Part shown: piece after piece, positions 1 through 7,862 of the stretch
Layout: every line of letters begins with the position of its first letter
Numbering within the stretch: the first letter of the stretch is position 1
DNA from: an uncultured Clostridia bacterium
Lineage (GTDB): Bacteria; Bacillota; Clostridia; Oscillospirales; CAG-382
Direction: 5' to 3'
Assembly: GCA_905235695.1 (NCBI GenBank)
Contig: CAJOMW010000015.1
Location: forward strand, 1-17,583
Length of the DNA stretch: 17,583 bases
Made by a program: the position numbers and the translations under genes
Notes under the pieces: model-generated
The model's input: only the letters and a program-made list of their open reading frames with translations
What the model was told of the DNA's origin: nothing
Database searches by the model: none

Positions 1-1307
1 TGCTCGAAAAGGAAAAGGGCATATCAAAGGCATATATGATCGAAAAGGTCGAAGCTGCGCTTCAGAGCGGCTTCAAAAAGGACAGCAACACCAAAGACGG
101 TGCCGCAAAGGACAACAGCGGCGGCGCTTCAAACGTTAGAGTTGAAGTAAACCCGGAAAAGCAGACAATCAGAGTGTTCAAGCAGCTTACGGTCGTAGAT
201 CCCGATTACGAGGAGGACATACCGCTCACAGCCGACTATTCCTTCGACGATTTTGATGAAAAGACCGACAAGCTTATAGAAATAGACGACACTACGCCGT
301 ATGGCGACGCTTTTGACGATCTCGAAGAGGGAGTCAAGCCGGCAATAATCAGAAGAAAGCACAAGTTCAACGAAAAGACCGAGATAACCCTCGAGGACGC
401 AAGGGCAATAAACAAGAAGTACAATCTCGGGGATATCGTTGAAATAGAGATAAAGCCAAAGAACTTCGGAAGAATCTCCGCTCAGACTGCAAAGCAGGTC
501 ATAATACAGGGCATACGCGAAGCAGAGCGCGACATTATGGTAAAAGAGTACGAGAGCAAGAAGGAAGAGATAGTTACCGCAATAGTTTCGAGGGTAGATC
601 CCGTTACCGGAAACGTAGTGCTTGAGCTCGGAAGAAATGAAGTCACACTCTTTAAGAACGAACAGATACCCGGAGAACGCTTTGTGGAAGGCGATAAGGT
701 AAAGGTATACGTCACCGTCGTAAAGAAAGAGACGAAAGGTCCGACGATCGTTCTCTCAAGACGCCATCCCGGACTTGTTAAGAGGCTCTTTGAGCTTGAA
801 GTCCCCGAGATACAGGACGGAACCGTAATAATCAAGTCGATATCCAGGGAAGCCGGATCGCGCACTAAGATAGCCGTTTATTCGAGAGATCCCAATGTTG
901 ATCCCATCGGCGCCTGCATTGGCGCTAAGGGCATAAGAAAGAATACGATAACCAACGAGATAAGAGGCGAAAAGATAGATATAATCAAGTACAGCGACGT
1001 ACCCGAGGAGTTTATCAGAGCCGCCCTTGCTCCCGCAACCGTCGTATCCGTCACCGAGACGGGAGACCGCTCTTGCAGAGTCCTCGTCGAGGATGACCAG
1101 CTCTCGCTTGCAATAGGCAAAGAGGGACAGAACGCAAGACTTGCGGCAAGACTTACCGGCTACAACAAGATAGACATAAAGAGCGTATCCGCAGCTCGCA
1201 AAGAGGCGTTCAACAGCATTATGGAAGGCAAGAACCAGGCTACGAGCGCATTTGGCGAAAACCTTGCGCAGGCGCTCAAATCAGCGAGAGAGGCTGAAGA
1301 CGAGTAA
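1..1307 (+). CDS. nusA: Transcription termination/antitermination factor NusA (5' partial)
   Basis: NusA binds RNA polymerase and nascent RNA and modulates pausing, termination and antitermination. The reading frame is open from the window edge: positions 3-35 encode LEKEKGISKAY, the conserved start of the NusA N-terminal domain, so the ATG at 36 is internal and only about a dozen residues are missing. Counting from that Met, the N-terminal domain runs to about residue 160 (FGRISAQTAKQ). An S1 domain follows (about 180-245), then KH1 with a GACIGAKGIR loop and KH2 with LAIGKEGQNARLAARLTG. The protein ends in a short acidic tail without the E. coli-type C-terminal repeats, as in Gram-positive NusA. 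An acidic insertion lies at about residues 59-112 of the N-terminal domain. It is the first visible gene of the nusA-infB operon, 46 bases before ylxR. Identification is secure. Confidence 0.97.
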   Translation, partial: LEKEKGISKAYMIEKVEAALQSGFKKDSNTKDGAAKDNSGGASNVRVEVNPEKQTIRVFKQLTVVDPDYEEDIPLTADYSFDDFDEKTDKLIEIDDTTPYGDAFDDLEEGVKPAIIRRKHKFNEKTEITLEDARAINKKYNLGDIVEIEIKPKNFGRISAQTAKQVIIQGIREAERDIMVKEYESKKEEIVTAIVSRVDPVTGNVVLELGRNEVTLFKNEQIPGERFVEGDKVKVYVTVVKKETKGPTIVLSRRHPGLVKRLFELEVPEIQDGTVIIKSISREAGSRTKIAVYSRDPNVDPIGACIGAKGIRKNTITNEIRGEKIDIIKYSDVPEEFIRAALAPATVVSVTETGDRSCRVLVEDDQLSLAIGKEGQNARLAARLTGYNKIDIKSVSAARKEAFNSIMEGKNQATSAFGENLAQALKSAREAEDE

Positions 1308-1331
1308 TTAAGTGTATTTCTACAGGAGGAA

Positions 1332-1345
1332 GGACGTTAACGTCC
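1332..1345 (+). repeat. Perfect inverted repeat between the ylxR Shine-Dalgarno and start codon
   Basis: GGACGTTAACGTCC is a perfect 14-base palindrome. In mRNA it can form a 5-bp stem with a UUAA loop. It lies exactly between the AGGAGGA at 1324-1330 and the ylxR ATG at 1354. The linear gap of 23 bases is too long for ordinary initiation. Folding would remove 14 bases and leave 9. No ATG, GTG or TTG occurs in the gap. The structure is seen in the sequence; a role in initiation is inference. Confidence 0.55.
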
Positions 1346-1353
1346 GCTGATCT

Positions 1354-1650
1354 ATGCCACAAAAAATTAAAAAGATCCCTGAGCGTCAATGTATGGGATG
1401 CGGCGAGAGAAAGCCAAAGAAGGAGCTCGTTCGCATAGTCCGCACGCCGGAGGGCGAGATATTGCTCGATACAAAGGGCAAGGTGTCAGGAAGAGGCGTA
1501 TATATATGCCATAGCACCGCATGTCTTGCAAAGGCGAGAAAGGCAAAGAAATTTGAGAGAAGCCTTGAGACTGCAATACCCGACGAAGTGTACGAGACAA
1601 TAGCGGCGCATCTCGCCGACAGCCTTGAAGGCAGACAGTCGGAAGACTGA
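1354..1650 (+). CDS. ylxR: YlxR family RNA-binding protein (DUF448, RnpM-type)
   Basis: This is a small basic protein of 98 residues, the usual length for YlxR. It carries the family signature: a Cys-x-x-Cys pair (QCMGCGERKPKKELVRIVR, residues about 13-31), the central GRGVYIC motif (about 47-53) and a basic C-terminal helix (KARKAKKFERSL). YlxR is nearly always found between nusA and infB in Gram-positive bacteria, as here. B. subtilis YlxR has been reported to bind RNA and to modulate RNase P; that role is family knowledge and is not visible in the sequence. The ATG at 1354 is the only possible start near the strong AGGAGGA at 1324-1330, from which it is separated by a palindrome. The end of the gene lies 28 bases before the preferred ylxQ start. 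Confidence 0.93.
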   Translation: MPQKIKKIPERQCMGCGERKPKKELVRIVRTPEGEILLDTKGKVSGRGVYICHSTACLAKARKAKKFERSLETAIPDEVYETIAAHLADSLEGRQSED

Positions 1651-1678
1651 GACTTATAAGGCAATACGCCTGAAGGGA

Positions 1679-2071
1679 ATGGAAGGTTTGGAAGAAGAAG
1701 TTTTCAAACAGGATAAAATAAGCGACGAGCTTATCTGCGAGAGGATACTCGGAGCGGTAGGGCTTGCGAGAAAGGCCGGAAAGTGTGCGACGGGTACGAG
1801 CGTATGCGTGGACTATATGAGAGCCGATAAAGGGAAGCTGCTCATAATAGCCGACGACATTTCGGAAAATACCCTTGCGCGGCTTGTAAATACGGCAAAA
1901 TATCACGGCATACCTTATATAAATACAGGTATACGAAAAGCTTTTCTTGCCAAACGGCTCGGAAAGACGTCCGATACTGCGGCGGTACTGCTGCTTGACG
2001 AAGGATTTGTAAAGATAATTGAAAAGCTCGGTATAGAGATACACACGACTTACACGGAGGTGCTTGACTAA
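1679..2071 (+). CDS. ylxQ: L7Ae/YlxQ family RNA-binding protein
   Basis: The product is an L7Ae/L30e-fold protein that probably binds kink-turn-like RNA on the ribosome or in other RNPs. The diagnostic stretch ILGAVGLARKAGKCATG is followed by the LLIIADDISENT strand-turn and by GIPYINTGIRKAFLAKRLGK, all typical of YlxQ. The frame is open from a TTG at 1625 that overlaps ylxR, but that codon has no ribosome binding site and would add a poorly conserved extension. The ATG at 1679 (130 residues) gives a start much closer to the family's usual N-terminus, although its GAAGGG at 1672-1677 is unusually close. Start choice is therefore uncertain and coupling to ylxR is likely. The stop codon at 2069-2071 lies 1 base before the infB ATG. 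Confidence 0.88.
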   Translation: MEGLEEEVFKQDKISDELICERILGAVGLARKAGKCATGTSVCVDYMRADKGKLLIIADDISENTLARLVNTAKYHGIPYINTGIRKAFLAKRLGKTSDTAAVLLLDEGFVKIIEKLGIEIHTTYTEVLD

Positions 2072-2072
2072 T

Positions 2073-4991
2073 ATGGCAGCGAATGTTCAGAAATACAAAA
2101 TAAGCAATATGGCAAAGGATATCGACAAAAAGAGCAAAGATATAATTGAACTGCTAAAGGAGAACGGCATTGAGGGAAAATCAACGTCGTCCGCTCTTGA
2201 AATCGAAGAGATAAGCCTTATATTACAGCATTATTCTCTCCTGAGTACGGTTGAGGATCTGGGAGCTTATCTCAGTACTCCAAACCCCAACGCCAAGGAC
2301 GAGGAAAAAGCCAAGAAAGAAGAAAAGTCCGAGAAGGCTCCCGAAAATGCGGAGGAGACTTCTAAGCAAGAAAATACAGCGGAGAAGAATGAAGCATCTG
2401 CCGCTACTGAAAAAACCGAAATAAAGAAGCCGCAGACCGGTACGGTAAGACCGGGCACGCCTGCGGCCGCAAAGGGACAGACAGATGAAAGACGGTCACT
2501 TGACAGAAGACCTGCCGACCAGCAGAGAAGACCTGCCGCCGGCACACAGGGCGCACAGCGTGCTCCGTACGAGCAAAAACGCACACAGCTCAGCGACAGA
2601 CAGTTTGAAAAACAGCTCAGCAAGATTCAGCGTGAGGGCGCTCAGCTTTTGAAGCAGGAAGGCATACGCTCCGACAAAATGGAGCAGTATCCGAAGATGG
2701 ACAGAAACGAGAGATTTGACAAGTATTCGAACGTCAAGTTTACCAAAGACGGCTTTGTCAGCGACAGCACCACCAAACAGCCGCAGAAGTCTCAGAAGCC
2801 GAAATTCCAGAAGGGCTCACAGGGACAGTTCCGCGACAAGGACGAAGATACACAGTCAGTTCGTCAGCCGAGCTTAAAGCCGGTGTTTGACAAGGACGGC
2901 AGAATAAAGAGCCGCTACGCCGGAGAGCGCAAGGAAGGCGTTTCTCCCATTGCCGACAGCGATGGCGTAGTAAGAATAGTCGACATGAGAACGAGCGAAA
3001 TAGATCTCTCAAAGTACGACGAAAAGCTCGATAACCTTGCCGATATGGTAGGCGATGAAGGAAACGGAAAGGGCGGAAAGAAGAAGCAGGGCTCTCAGAA
3101 CAATCAGAGAGGCGCAGGCGGAAAGCAGGGAATGCGTGACAGCATGTACTTTACTCCCGCTCAGAAGACCAAAAAGGGCAAGAAAAAAGGCGCTCAGACA
3201 ACTCTCCCCGAGAACGTAAAGAAGTTTACCGGTCCTATAACCCTTCCCGACGAGATAATGATAAGCGACCTTGCGGCAAAGCTCAAAATAACGACAGGCG
3301 AAGTCATAAAGAAGCTCCTCAACATGGGACTTGGTATGGATCAGGTCGGAGCGAACAAAATAGTCGATTACGATACGGCTTTCCTCCTTGCGGATGAGCT
3401 TGGTATTGCCGCTGAAAAGGAAGTTGTTCTCTCTATCGAGGATAAGCTGTTTGCCGACGATAAAGACGCTGAAAACGAGAACCTTGAGCCGAGAAGCCCG
3501 GTCGTAGTCGTAATGGGCCACGTCGACCACGGCAAGACCTCGCTGCTCGACGCCATAAGGAACACGAACGTCACCGCAGGCGAAGCAGGCGGTATAACCC
3601 AGCACATAGGCGCATACAAAGTAAGGATAAACGACAGAGATATAACCTTCCTCGACACACCCGGGCACGAAGCATTTACGGCAATGCGCGCGAGGGGCGC
3701 TCAGGCAACCGATATAGCTATACTCGTCGTAGCGGCGGACGACGGCATAATGCCACAGACCGTCGAGGCGATAAACCACGCAAAGGCGGCAGGCGTATCA
3801 ATAATTGTTGCCATAAACAAGATAGACAAGGTAGGCGCAAACGTCGAGGCGGTAAAGCAGAATCTCACGACCTATGAGCTTATTCCCGAAGAGTGGGGCG
3901 GAGATACGATTTGCGTTCCCGTCTCCGCAATAAAGCATCAGGGTATAGAAGACCTTCTCGAAATGGTACTTCTCGTTGCGGACATGAAAGAGCTTAAGGC
4001 TAATCCCAACTGCCAGGCAAGAGGTATTGTTATTGAGGCAAAGCTCGACAAGGGCAAGGGTCCCGTCGCGACCGTGCTCGTACAGTCGGGTACGCTTCAC
4101 AGAGGCGATATGGTCATTGCAGGAACGGCGATAGGCAGAGTAAGGGCGATGTGTGACTACAACGGCAAGACCGTAAAGGATGCCGGCCCGTCAACCCCCG
4201 TCGAGATAACCGGTCTCTCGGAAGCTCCCGAAGCAGGTGACGAGTTCAGAGTTGTCGCAAACGAGAGAATGGCGAAGGAGCTCGTTGAAAAGAGAAAGTC
4301 AGACGCAAAGGAAGAATTATTCAAGGCAAACGCAAAGGTATCTCTCGATGCGCTCTTCAGCCAGATGAACGAAGGCACGAAGGAACTCAATATAATCGTC
4401 AAGGCAGACGTACAGGGCTCCGCAGAGGCGGTAAAGGCGTCGCTTGAAAAGCTGAGCAACGACGAAGTAAAGGTAAAGGTCATCCATTCTGCGGCAGGCG
4501 GTATAACAGAGGGCGACGTTATGCTCGCATCGGCTTCCAACGCAATAATAGTCGGCTTTAACGTAAGACCGGATAAGAACGCCATGGATTCCGCCGAGAG
4601 ACAGGAAGTAGACATAAGGACGTACAGAGTCATTTATGAGTGCATAGAAGAGATAACCGCAGCTCTGAACGGAATGCTCGATCCCGAATTTAAGGAAGTT
4701 GTTCTCGGTCATGCACAGGTCAGAAAGACAATACACGTTCCCGGCACAGGTTTTGTGGCAGGCTCTTACGTTCAGGACGGTAAGATAACTCGCTCGTCGC
4801 TCATAAGAGTTGTCAGAGACGGCGTAGTCATATTCGAAGACAAGATAAGCTCGCTCAAGCGCTTCAAGGACGACGCAAAGGAAGTTGCGCAGGGCTATGA
4901 GTGCGGTATCGCTCTCGAGCGCTTCAACGATATCAAGGAAGAAGATATACTCGAAGCGTATATTATGGAAGAAATCAAGAGAGAATTATAA
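2073..4991 (+). CDS. infB: Translation initiation factor IF-2
   Basis: This GTPase positions initiator fMet-tRNA on the 30S subunit and promotes 50S joining. The ATG at 2073 is chosen because GGAGG at 2056-2060 is 12 bases upstream; a TTG at 2064 is too close to it. The product is 972 residues. An IF2N domain (about 6-50, ISNMAKDIDKKSKDIIELL) is followed by a long disordered linker rich in Lys, Gln, Glu and Arg (about 70-380), with short repeats of the RRPA type. A second IF2N domain precedes the G domain. G1 is GHVDHGKT at 482-489, G2 is around AGGITQHIGAY, G3 is DTPGHEA at 528, G4 is NKID at 582, and G5 is SAI. Domains II, III and the fMet-tRNA-binding C-terminal domain complete it. All GTPase residues are present. 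Confidence 0.97.
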   Translation: MAANVQKYKISNMAKDIDKKSKDIIELLKENGIEGKSTSSALEIEEISLILQHYSLLSTVEDLGAYLSTPNPNAKDEEKAKKEEKSEKAPENAEETSKQENTAEKNEASAATEKTEIKKPQTGTVRPGTPAAAKGQTDERRSLDRRPADQQRRPAAGTQGAQRAPYEQKRTQLSDRQFEKQLSKIQREGAQLLKQEGIRSDKMEQYPKMDRNERFDKYSNVKFTKDGFVSDSTTKQPQKSQKPKFQKGSQGQFRDKDEDTQSVRQPSLKPVFDKDGRIKSRYAGERKEGVSPIADSDGVVRIVDMRTSEIDLSKYDEKLDNLADMVGDEGNGKGGKKKQGSQNNQRGAGGKQGMRDSMYFTPAQKTKKGKKKGAQTTLPENVKKFTGPITLPDEIMISDLAAKLKITTGEVIKKLLNMGLGMDQVGANKIVDYDTAFLLADELGIAAEKEVVLSIEDKLFADDKDAENENLEPRSPVVVVMGHVDHGKTSLLDAIRNTNVTAGEAGGITQHIGAYKVRINDRDITFLDTPGHEAFTAMRARGAQATDIAILVVAADDGIMPQTVEAINHAKAAGVSIIVAINKIDKVGANVEAVKQNLTTYELIPEEWGGDTICVPVSAIKHQGIEDLLEMVLLVADMKELKANPNCQARGIVIEAKLDKGKGPVATVLVQSGTLHRGDMVIAGTAIGRVRAMCDYNGKTVKDAGPSTPVEITGLSEAPEAGDEFRVVANERMAKELVEKRKSDAKEELFKANAKVSLDALFSQMNEGTKELNIIVKADVQGSAEAVKASLEKLSNDEVKVKVIHSAAGGITEGDVMLASASNAIIVGFNVRPDKNAMDSAERQEVDIRTYRVIYECIEEITAALNGMLDPEFKEVVLGHAQVRKTIHVPGTGFVAGSYVQDGKITRSSLIRVVRDGVVIFEDKISSLKRFKDDAKEVAQGYECGIALERFNDIKEEDILEAYIMEEIKREL

Positions 4992-4995
4992 TGTG

Positions 4996-5040
4996 GCAGA
5001 TGCTCCGCCGACGAATAGCCGGCGGAGATGCCGTATCTGC
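4996..5040 (+). repeat. Large hairpin in the infB-rbfA junction
   Basis: CTCCGCCG (5003-5010) pairs perfectly with CGGCGGAG (5020-5027) across a 9-base loop. An outer pair, GCAGAT (4996-5001) with ATCTGC (5035-5040), extends it across an asymmetric internal loop. The next bases are GATTTATAAATGG, with no T-run, so this is not an intrinsic terminator. Its position between infB and rbfA suggests an RNA processing, stability or translational element. The structure is seen directly; the role is unknown. Confidence 0.6.
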
Positions 5041-5067
5041 GATTTATAAATGGAAAGGAAGTATTTT

Positions 5068-5463
5068 ATGCCCGCTAAAAGGCCGTTTTACCATGCGAGC
5101 AGAGTCAATGAAGATATAGCAAGAGAACTCATGTATATTCTGAAAGAGGTCAAGGACCCGAGAGTGTCAAAGGCGTTTGTGAGCGTCACAAAGACGGAGA
5201 CCTCGTCCGATCTCAAGTACTGCAAGGTGTATTACAGCACCATGAGCGGCGACGATAAAGAAGTGAAGACCGGTCTTTACTCTGCTATCGGTTTTATAAG
5301 ACATGAGCTTTCAACAAGACTTTCGCTCAGAAATACTCCGGAGCTGACGTTTATAAAAGACCGGGGTATACAGCACGGCGCACGTATTTCAGAATTGCTG
5401 AAAGATATATCGACGGCGGAAAATAAGGATACCGCAGAGGATCCGGAAGAAAAGAAAGAATAA
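5068..5463 (+). CDS. rbfA: Ribosome-binding factor A (30S maturation)
   Basis: RbfA binds the 30S subunit during late assembly and 16S rRNA 5'-end processing. The 131-residue product carries the family core: RVNEDIARELMYILKEVKDPRV near the N-terminus, then VSVTKTETSSDLKYCKVYYS, a helix with RHELSTRLSLRNTPELTF, and a GARISELL helix. A short acidic and basic tail follows. Of two in-frame ATGs (5050 and 5068), the second is preferred because AAAGGA at 5054-5059 is 8 bases upstream, and it starts close to where family members do. It lies 76 bases after infB with a hairpin in between, and is followed within 20 bases by the membrane protein gene at 5482, so co-transcription with that gene is likely. 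Confidence 0.95.
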   Translation: MPAKRPFYHASRVNEDIARELMYILKEVKDPRVSKAFVSVTKTETSSDLKYCKVYYSTMSGDDKEVKTGLYSAIGFIRHELSTRLSLRNTPELTFIKDRGIQHGARISELLKDISTAENKDTAEDPEEKKE

Positions 5464-5481
5464 AAATCGGGAGGGAAAGTG

Positions 5482-6855
5482 ATGAAAGAGAAGAGAGGCG
5501 CGCTAACGTATGTTCTCATAGCCGTGATTGCGCTGCTTTTTATTTTCATGCTCATTTTATGCGGTCTGTATCTCGACCTCATTGTAAACGGGCTGAGTTC
5601 ATCGCTTCCGAGCCTTCCCGAAAACGACAAGTGGATACTCTCAAACCGCGATTACGCCTCATACAGCAGTGCAAATGACTTGATTTCACCCGCATTTCTC
5701 GGCTTCAAAAGGCAAGACGGCACCATGGCGAGCGCCGTATATAACGAGTCTGCGAGAAAGCAGCTTACAGGCGTGCTGTATGACTATATTGGTGTGCTGT
5801 TCTCAGCAGATCCAATCAAGGTAGAGTACAGGACCGACGACGATAAGAGAGCTTTGCTGAACGGCATTTATTCAAGCGATAAGTATTTCTTTGCGTCTTT
5901 TTATGAGGAGCTGCCGTCGGCTGTGTTCATGCCCTGTATTTCGTCTGGGCGAACAGAGGAGTACGGCGGAGAGCCGTTCTTCGTCAAGTATATGTTCGTA
6001 CTCGCCGATAGTGAAAACAATATATACGCATACTGCATAGACGGAGATTCAGAGGCGGTTTTGCTGTATCCGTATGAGAAGACGCCTTACAACGATTCGT
6101 CTCTTGCTGCATATAATGATGTCAGAGGATTCTCCGGATTTGAATTTGTCTCCGAAACTGCGCCTGTTGCCGTGTTTACCGATTCCTTTGACGTCGATTC
6201 GGTTCTCATAGCTCCGACTTCTTTGTTTTATAAATACGACATTTCGGATGAAAATACCGGAAATCTTCTCAACGTACTCGATTTCAATACAAACATGGTA
6301 AAGGTGCTGAAATCAAGGGACGACTCAACTATAAGCTTTGTCGAGAACGGAAAAGAACTGTATATCGTATCGGATGAAGGCAGGTTTGACTATAACGGAT
6401 ACGATGAGGGGATACACCTGTCCAAATTTTTGAAATATTATCCGCAATCCGCTTCCGGTTACACTTTTTCGGATAAAGTGCTTGCGGTTAAATATCTTTT
6501 GAACTCATTTGACAGACTGATAGTCGGCGGAGATGCTCTTCCGGCTCTTACGTCAGTAACATACAGCGACGATTCCGTCATATTCCGTCTCAAATATTTC
6601 TTTAACGGAATACTTCTCACGGACAGCGATTATGACATATCTGTCGAGATAGACGAAAACGCCATAAAGAGAATCGAGATAGACGGTCTGTTCTGTGATA
6701 GGGGAACCTTAAAAAAGCCGTCTTTGCCGGAGAAAATGGCGATAAGCGTAATGAATAGCGCAGAAAACGCCGAATACTACGCAATCTTTAAAATCGAGCA
6801 GTCTACAAATCAAGTCTCCCTCGTCTGGGCTGAAAAGGTAAGGGGTGAGAACTGA
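5482..6855 (+). CDS. Membrane-anchored extracytoplasmic protein, YycH-like
   Basis: The product has 457 residues with a short basic N-terminus (MKEKRGALTY), one strong membrane segment (about 11-33, VLIAVIALLFIFMLILCGLYL) and a large acidic extracytoplasmic region. That is the layout of YycH, the negative regulator of the WalK (YycG) cell-wall sensor kinase. The stretch LLNVLDFNTNMVKVL followed by ENGKELYIVSDEGRFDYNGY resembles a segment I associate with clostridial YycH-type proteins. The length, the partner gene and the downstream murA agree with this, but sequence identity is clearly low. ATG 5482 is preferred over GTG 5479 because GGGAGGG at 5469-5475 gives 6 bases of spacing. The stop overlaps the next ATG by one base. 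No walR or walK is in the window. The YycH assignment is inference; an unrelated membrane protein remains possible. Confidence 0.6.
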   Translation: MKEKRGALTYVLIAVIALLFIFMLILCGLYLDLIVNGLSSSLPSLPENDKWILSNRDYASYSSANDLISPAFLGFKRQDGTMASAVYNESARKQLTGVLYDYIGVLFSADPIKVEYRTDDDKRALLNGIYSSDKYFFASFYEELPSAVFMPCISSGRTEEYGGEPFFVKYMFVLADSENNIYAYCIDGDSEAVLLYPYEKTPYNDSSLAAYNDVRGFSGFEFVSETAPVAVFTDSFDVDSVLIAPTSLFYKYDISDENTGNLLNVLDFNTNMVKVLKSRDDSTISFVENGKELYIVSDEGRFDYNGYDEGIHLSKFLKYYPQSASGYTFSDKVLAVKYLLNSFDRLIVGGDALPALTSVTYSDDSVIFRLKYFFNGILLTDSDYDISVEIDENAIKRIEIDGLFCDRGTLKKPSLPEKMAISVMNSAENAEYYAIFKIEQSTNQVSLVWAEKVRGEN

Positions 6856-7775
6856 TGTATCTTAAAAAGGTTTGCATTTTCCTCGCCGCGGCTTTTTTTG
6901 TTCTTGACCTGATGTTTTTTCTTATGTATATGAGCATGAGAAACAATATGCAGAAAATATCCGGCGAAATGATAGATAATGCGGTAGCGTATTTTGATAA
7001 AAACGGCGTTGCCGTAAACGCTTCGGTTATCCCGGATAAGGTGCCGGATAATCCCATATATTCATTTGCTTCTTATGACGAAGACCTGTATGAGGCGGTA
7101 TCTGAAAAAATTTCATCGGAGTACTATCCGCTTTGTCAGTCGCTCAGCGCCATAGAAACGCCGGACGGCATTGTGTATTCCGTAAGCGACGACAGCTCTG
7201 CAAAGGCTCATATAAGGTTTTATTCGGATTCTTTTGCGTTCGAGTACAGCACTGAGGAATATGAGGAAAGCGGCATCGGTCCTCTTGGCTCTGATAAATT
7301 TGAGACTGACTCAAAAGAAATATCCGATAAAGAAAAAAAAGCGCTCAAGAGATTTATTGGAACTGTATCTTATGCTAAAAATCAGAGCTATGATATTGTC
7401 GGAGTGTCCTTGAAAGATACCGGTGTATACATTTCTGTTACTCAAAACGCATACGGAAATTATCCGATAGAAGACAATTATGCGAACGTTCTTATTTCTG
7501 ACGGAACTGTTAAGTATGCCTGCGGAAAATGGATATCAAGGGAATATAAGAAGTCATACAGCGAGCCGCTTACGGACGGCGTAAATGCGCTTAAAAACAT
7601 GGATATATCCGATGCGGCTGTCATACTGTCCGAAAAAATAGTATACAGGCACAGATATGCCGGAAATGACACCAATTATCTTATACCTGTATGGGAAATC
7701 GTATATCTTGATAATGGAGGAAGTGTAAACACACAATATATTGATGCCATAAAGGACCAAATTGTGAATAAATAA
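6855..7775 (+). CDS. Membrane-anchored extracytoplasmic protein, YycI-like
   Basis: The product has 306 residues with a single N-terminal membrane segment (about 7-27, CIFLAAAFFVLDLMFFLMYM) directly after MYLKKV. A soluble extracytoplasmic region rich in Tyr, Asp and Ser follows, ending in a strand that resembles a YycI/YpeB-type ending (LIPVWEIVYLDNGG). YycI forms a complex with YycH and WalK at the membrane in Bacillus and Staphylococcus. The start overlaps the upstream stop in TGATG, with AGGGGTG about 8 bases ahead, so the two proteins are almost surely translationally coupled and made in equal amounts. It is followed by the murA promoter region. Assignment rests on topology, size, pairing and the murA neighbour; the sequence match is weak. 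Confidence 0.6.
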   Translation: MYLKKVCIFLAAAFFVLDLMFFLMYMSMRNNMQKISGEMIDNAVAYFDKNGVAVNASVIPDKVPDNPIYSFASYDEDLYEAVSEKISSEYYPLCQSLSAIETPDGIVYSVSDDSSAKAHIRFYSDSFAFEYSTEEYEESGIGPLGSDKFETDSKEISDKEKKALKRFIGTVSYAKNQSYDIVGVSLKDTGVYISVTQNAYGNYPIEDNYANVLISDGTVKYACGKWISREYKKSYSEPLTDGVNALKNMDISDAAVILSEKIVYRHRYAGNDTNYLIPVWEIVYLDNGGSVNTQYIDAIKDQIVNK

Positions 7776-7812
7776 TAAATTTTGGTTATTACTACTATTA
7801 TTTTTTTATCAG

Positions 7813-7831
7813 CTATGTTATAATAACATAG
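7813..7831 (+). promoter_or_regulatory. murA promoter with extended -10 inside a perfect 19-bp palindrome
   Basis: TATAAT at 7819-7824 is preceded by TG at 7816-7817, giving an extended -10 (TGTTATAAT). No convincing -35 lies at the right distance, which extended -10 promoters can tolerate. CTATGTTAT (7813-7821) and ATAACATAG (7823-7831) are exact reverse complements around the A at 7822, so the -10 lies wholly within a dyad. The position suits a repressor operator. The palindrome is AT-rich and could also arise by chance. Confidence 0.6.
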
Positions 7832-7862
7832 TATTCAGAATAAATATGGAGGCTTGCGGATA

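Noticed and set aside
1367..2044. Minus-strand open frame of 225 codons across ylxR and ylxQ
   Set aside because: It is antisense to two recognised genes and its composition is unlike a real protein.
2430..2600. Repetitive RRPA-type sequence as a mobile or tandem DNA repeat
   Set aside because: It is the low-complexity disordered linker of IF-2 in frame, with imperfect repetition only at the protein level.
3009..3779. Minus-strand open frame of 256 codons across infB
   Set aside because: It covers the conserved IF-2 G domain on the other strand; composition is non-native and there is no ribosome binding site.
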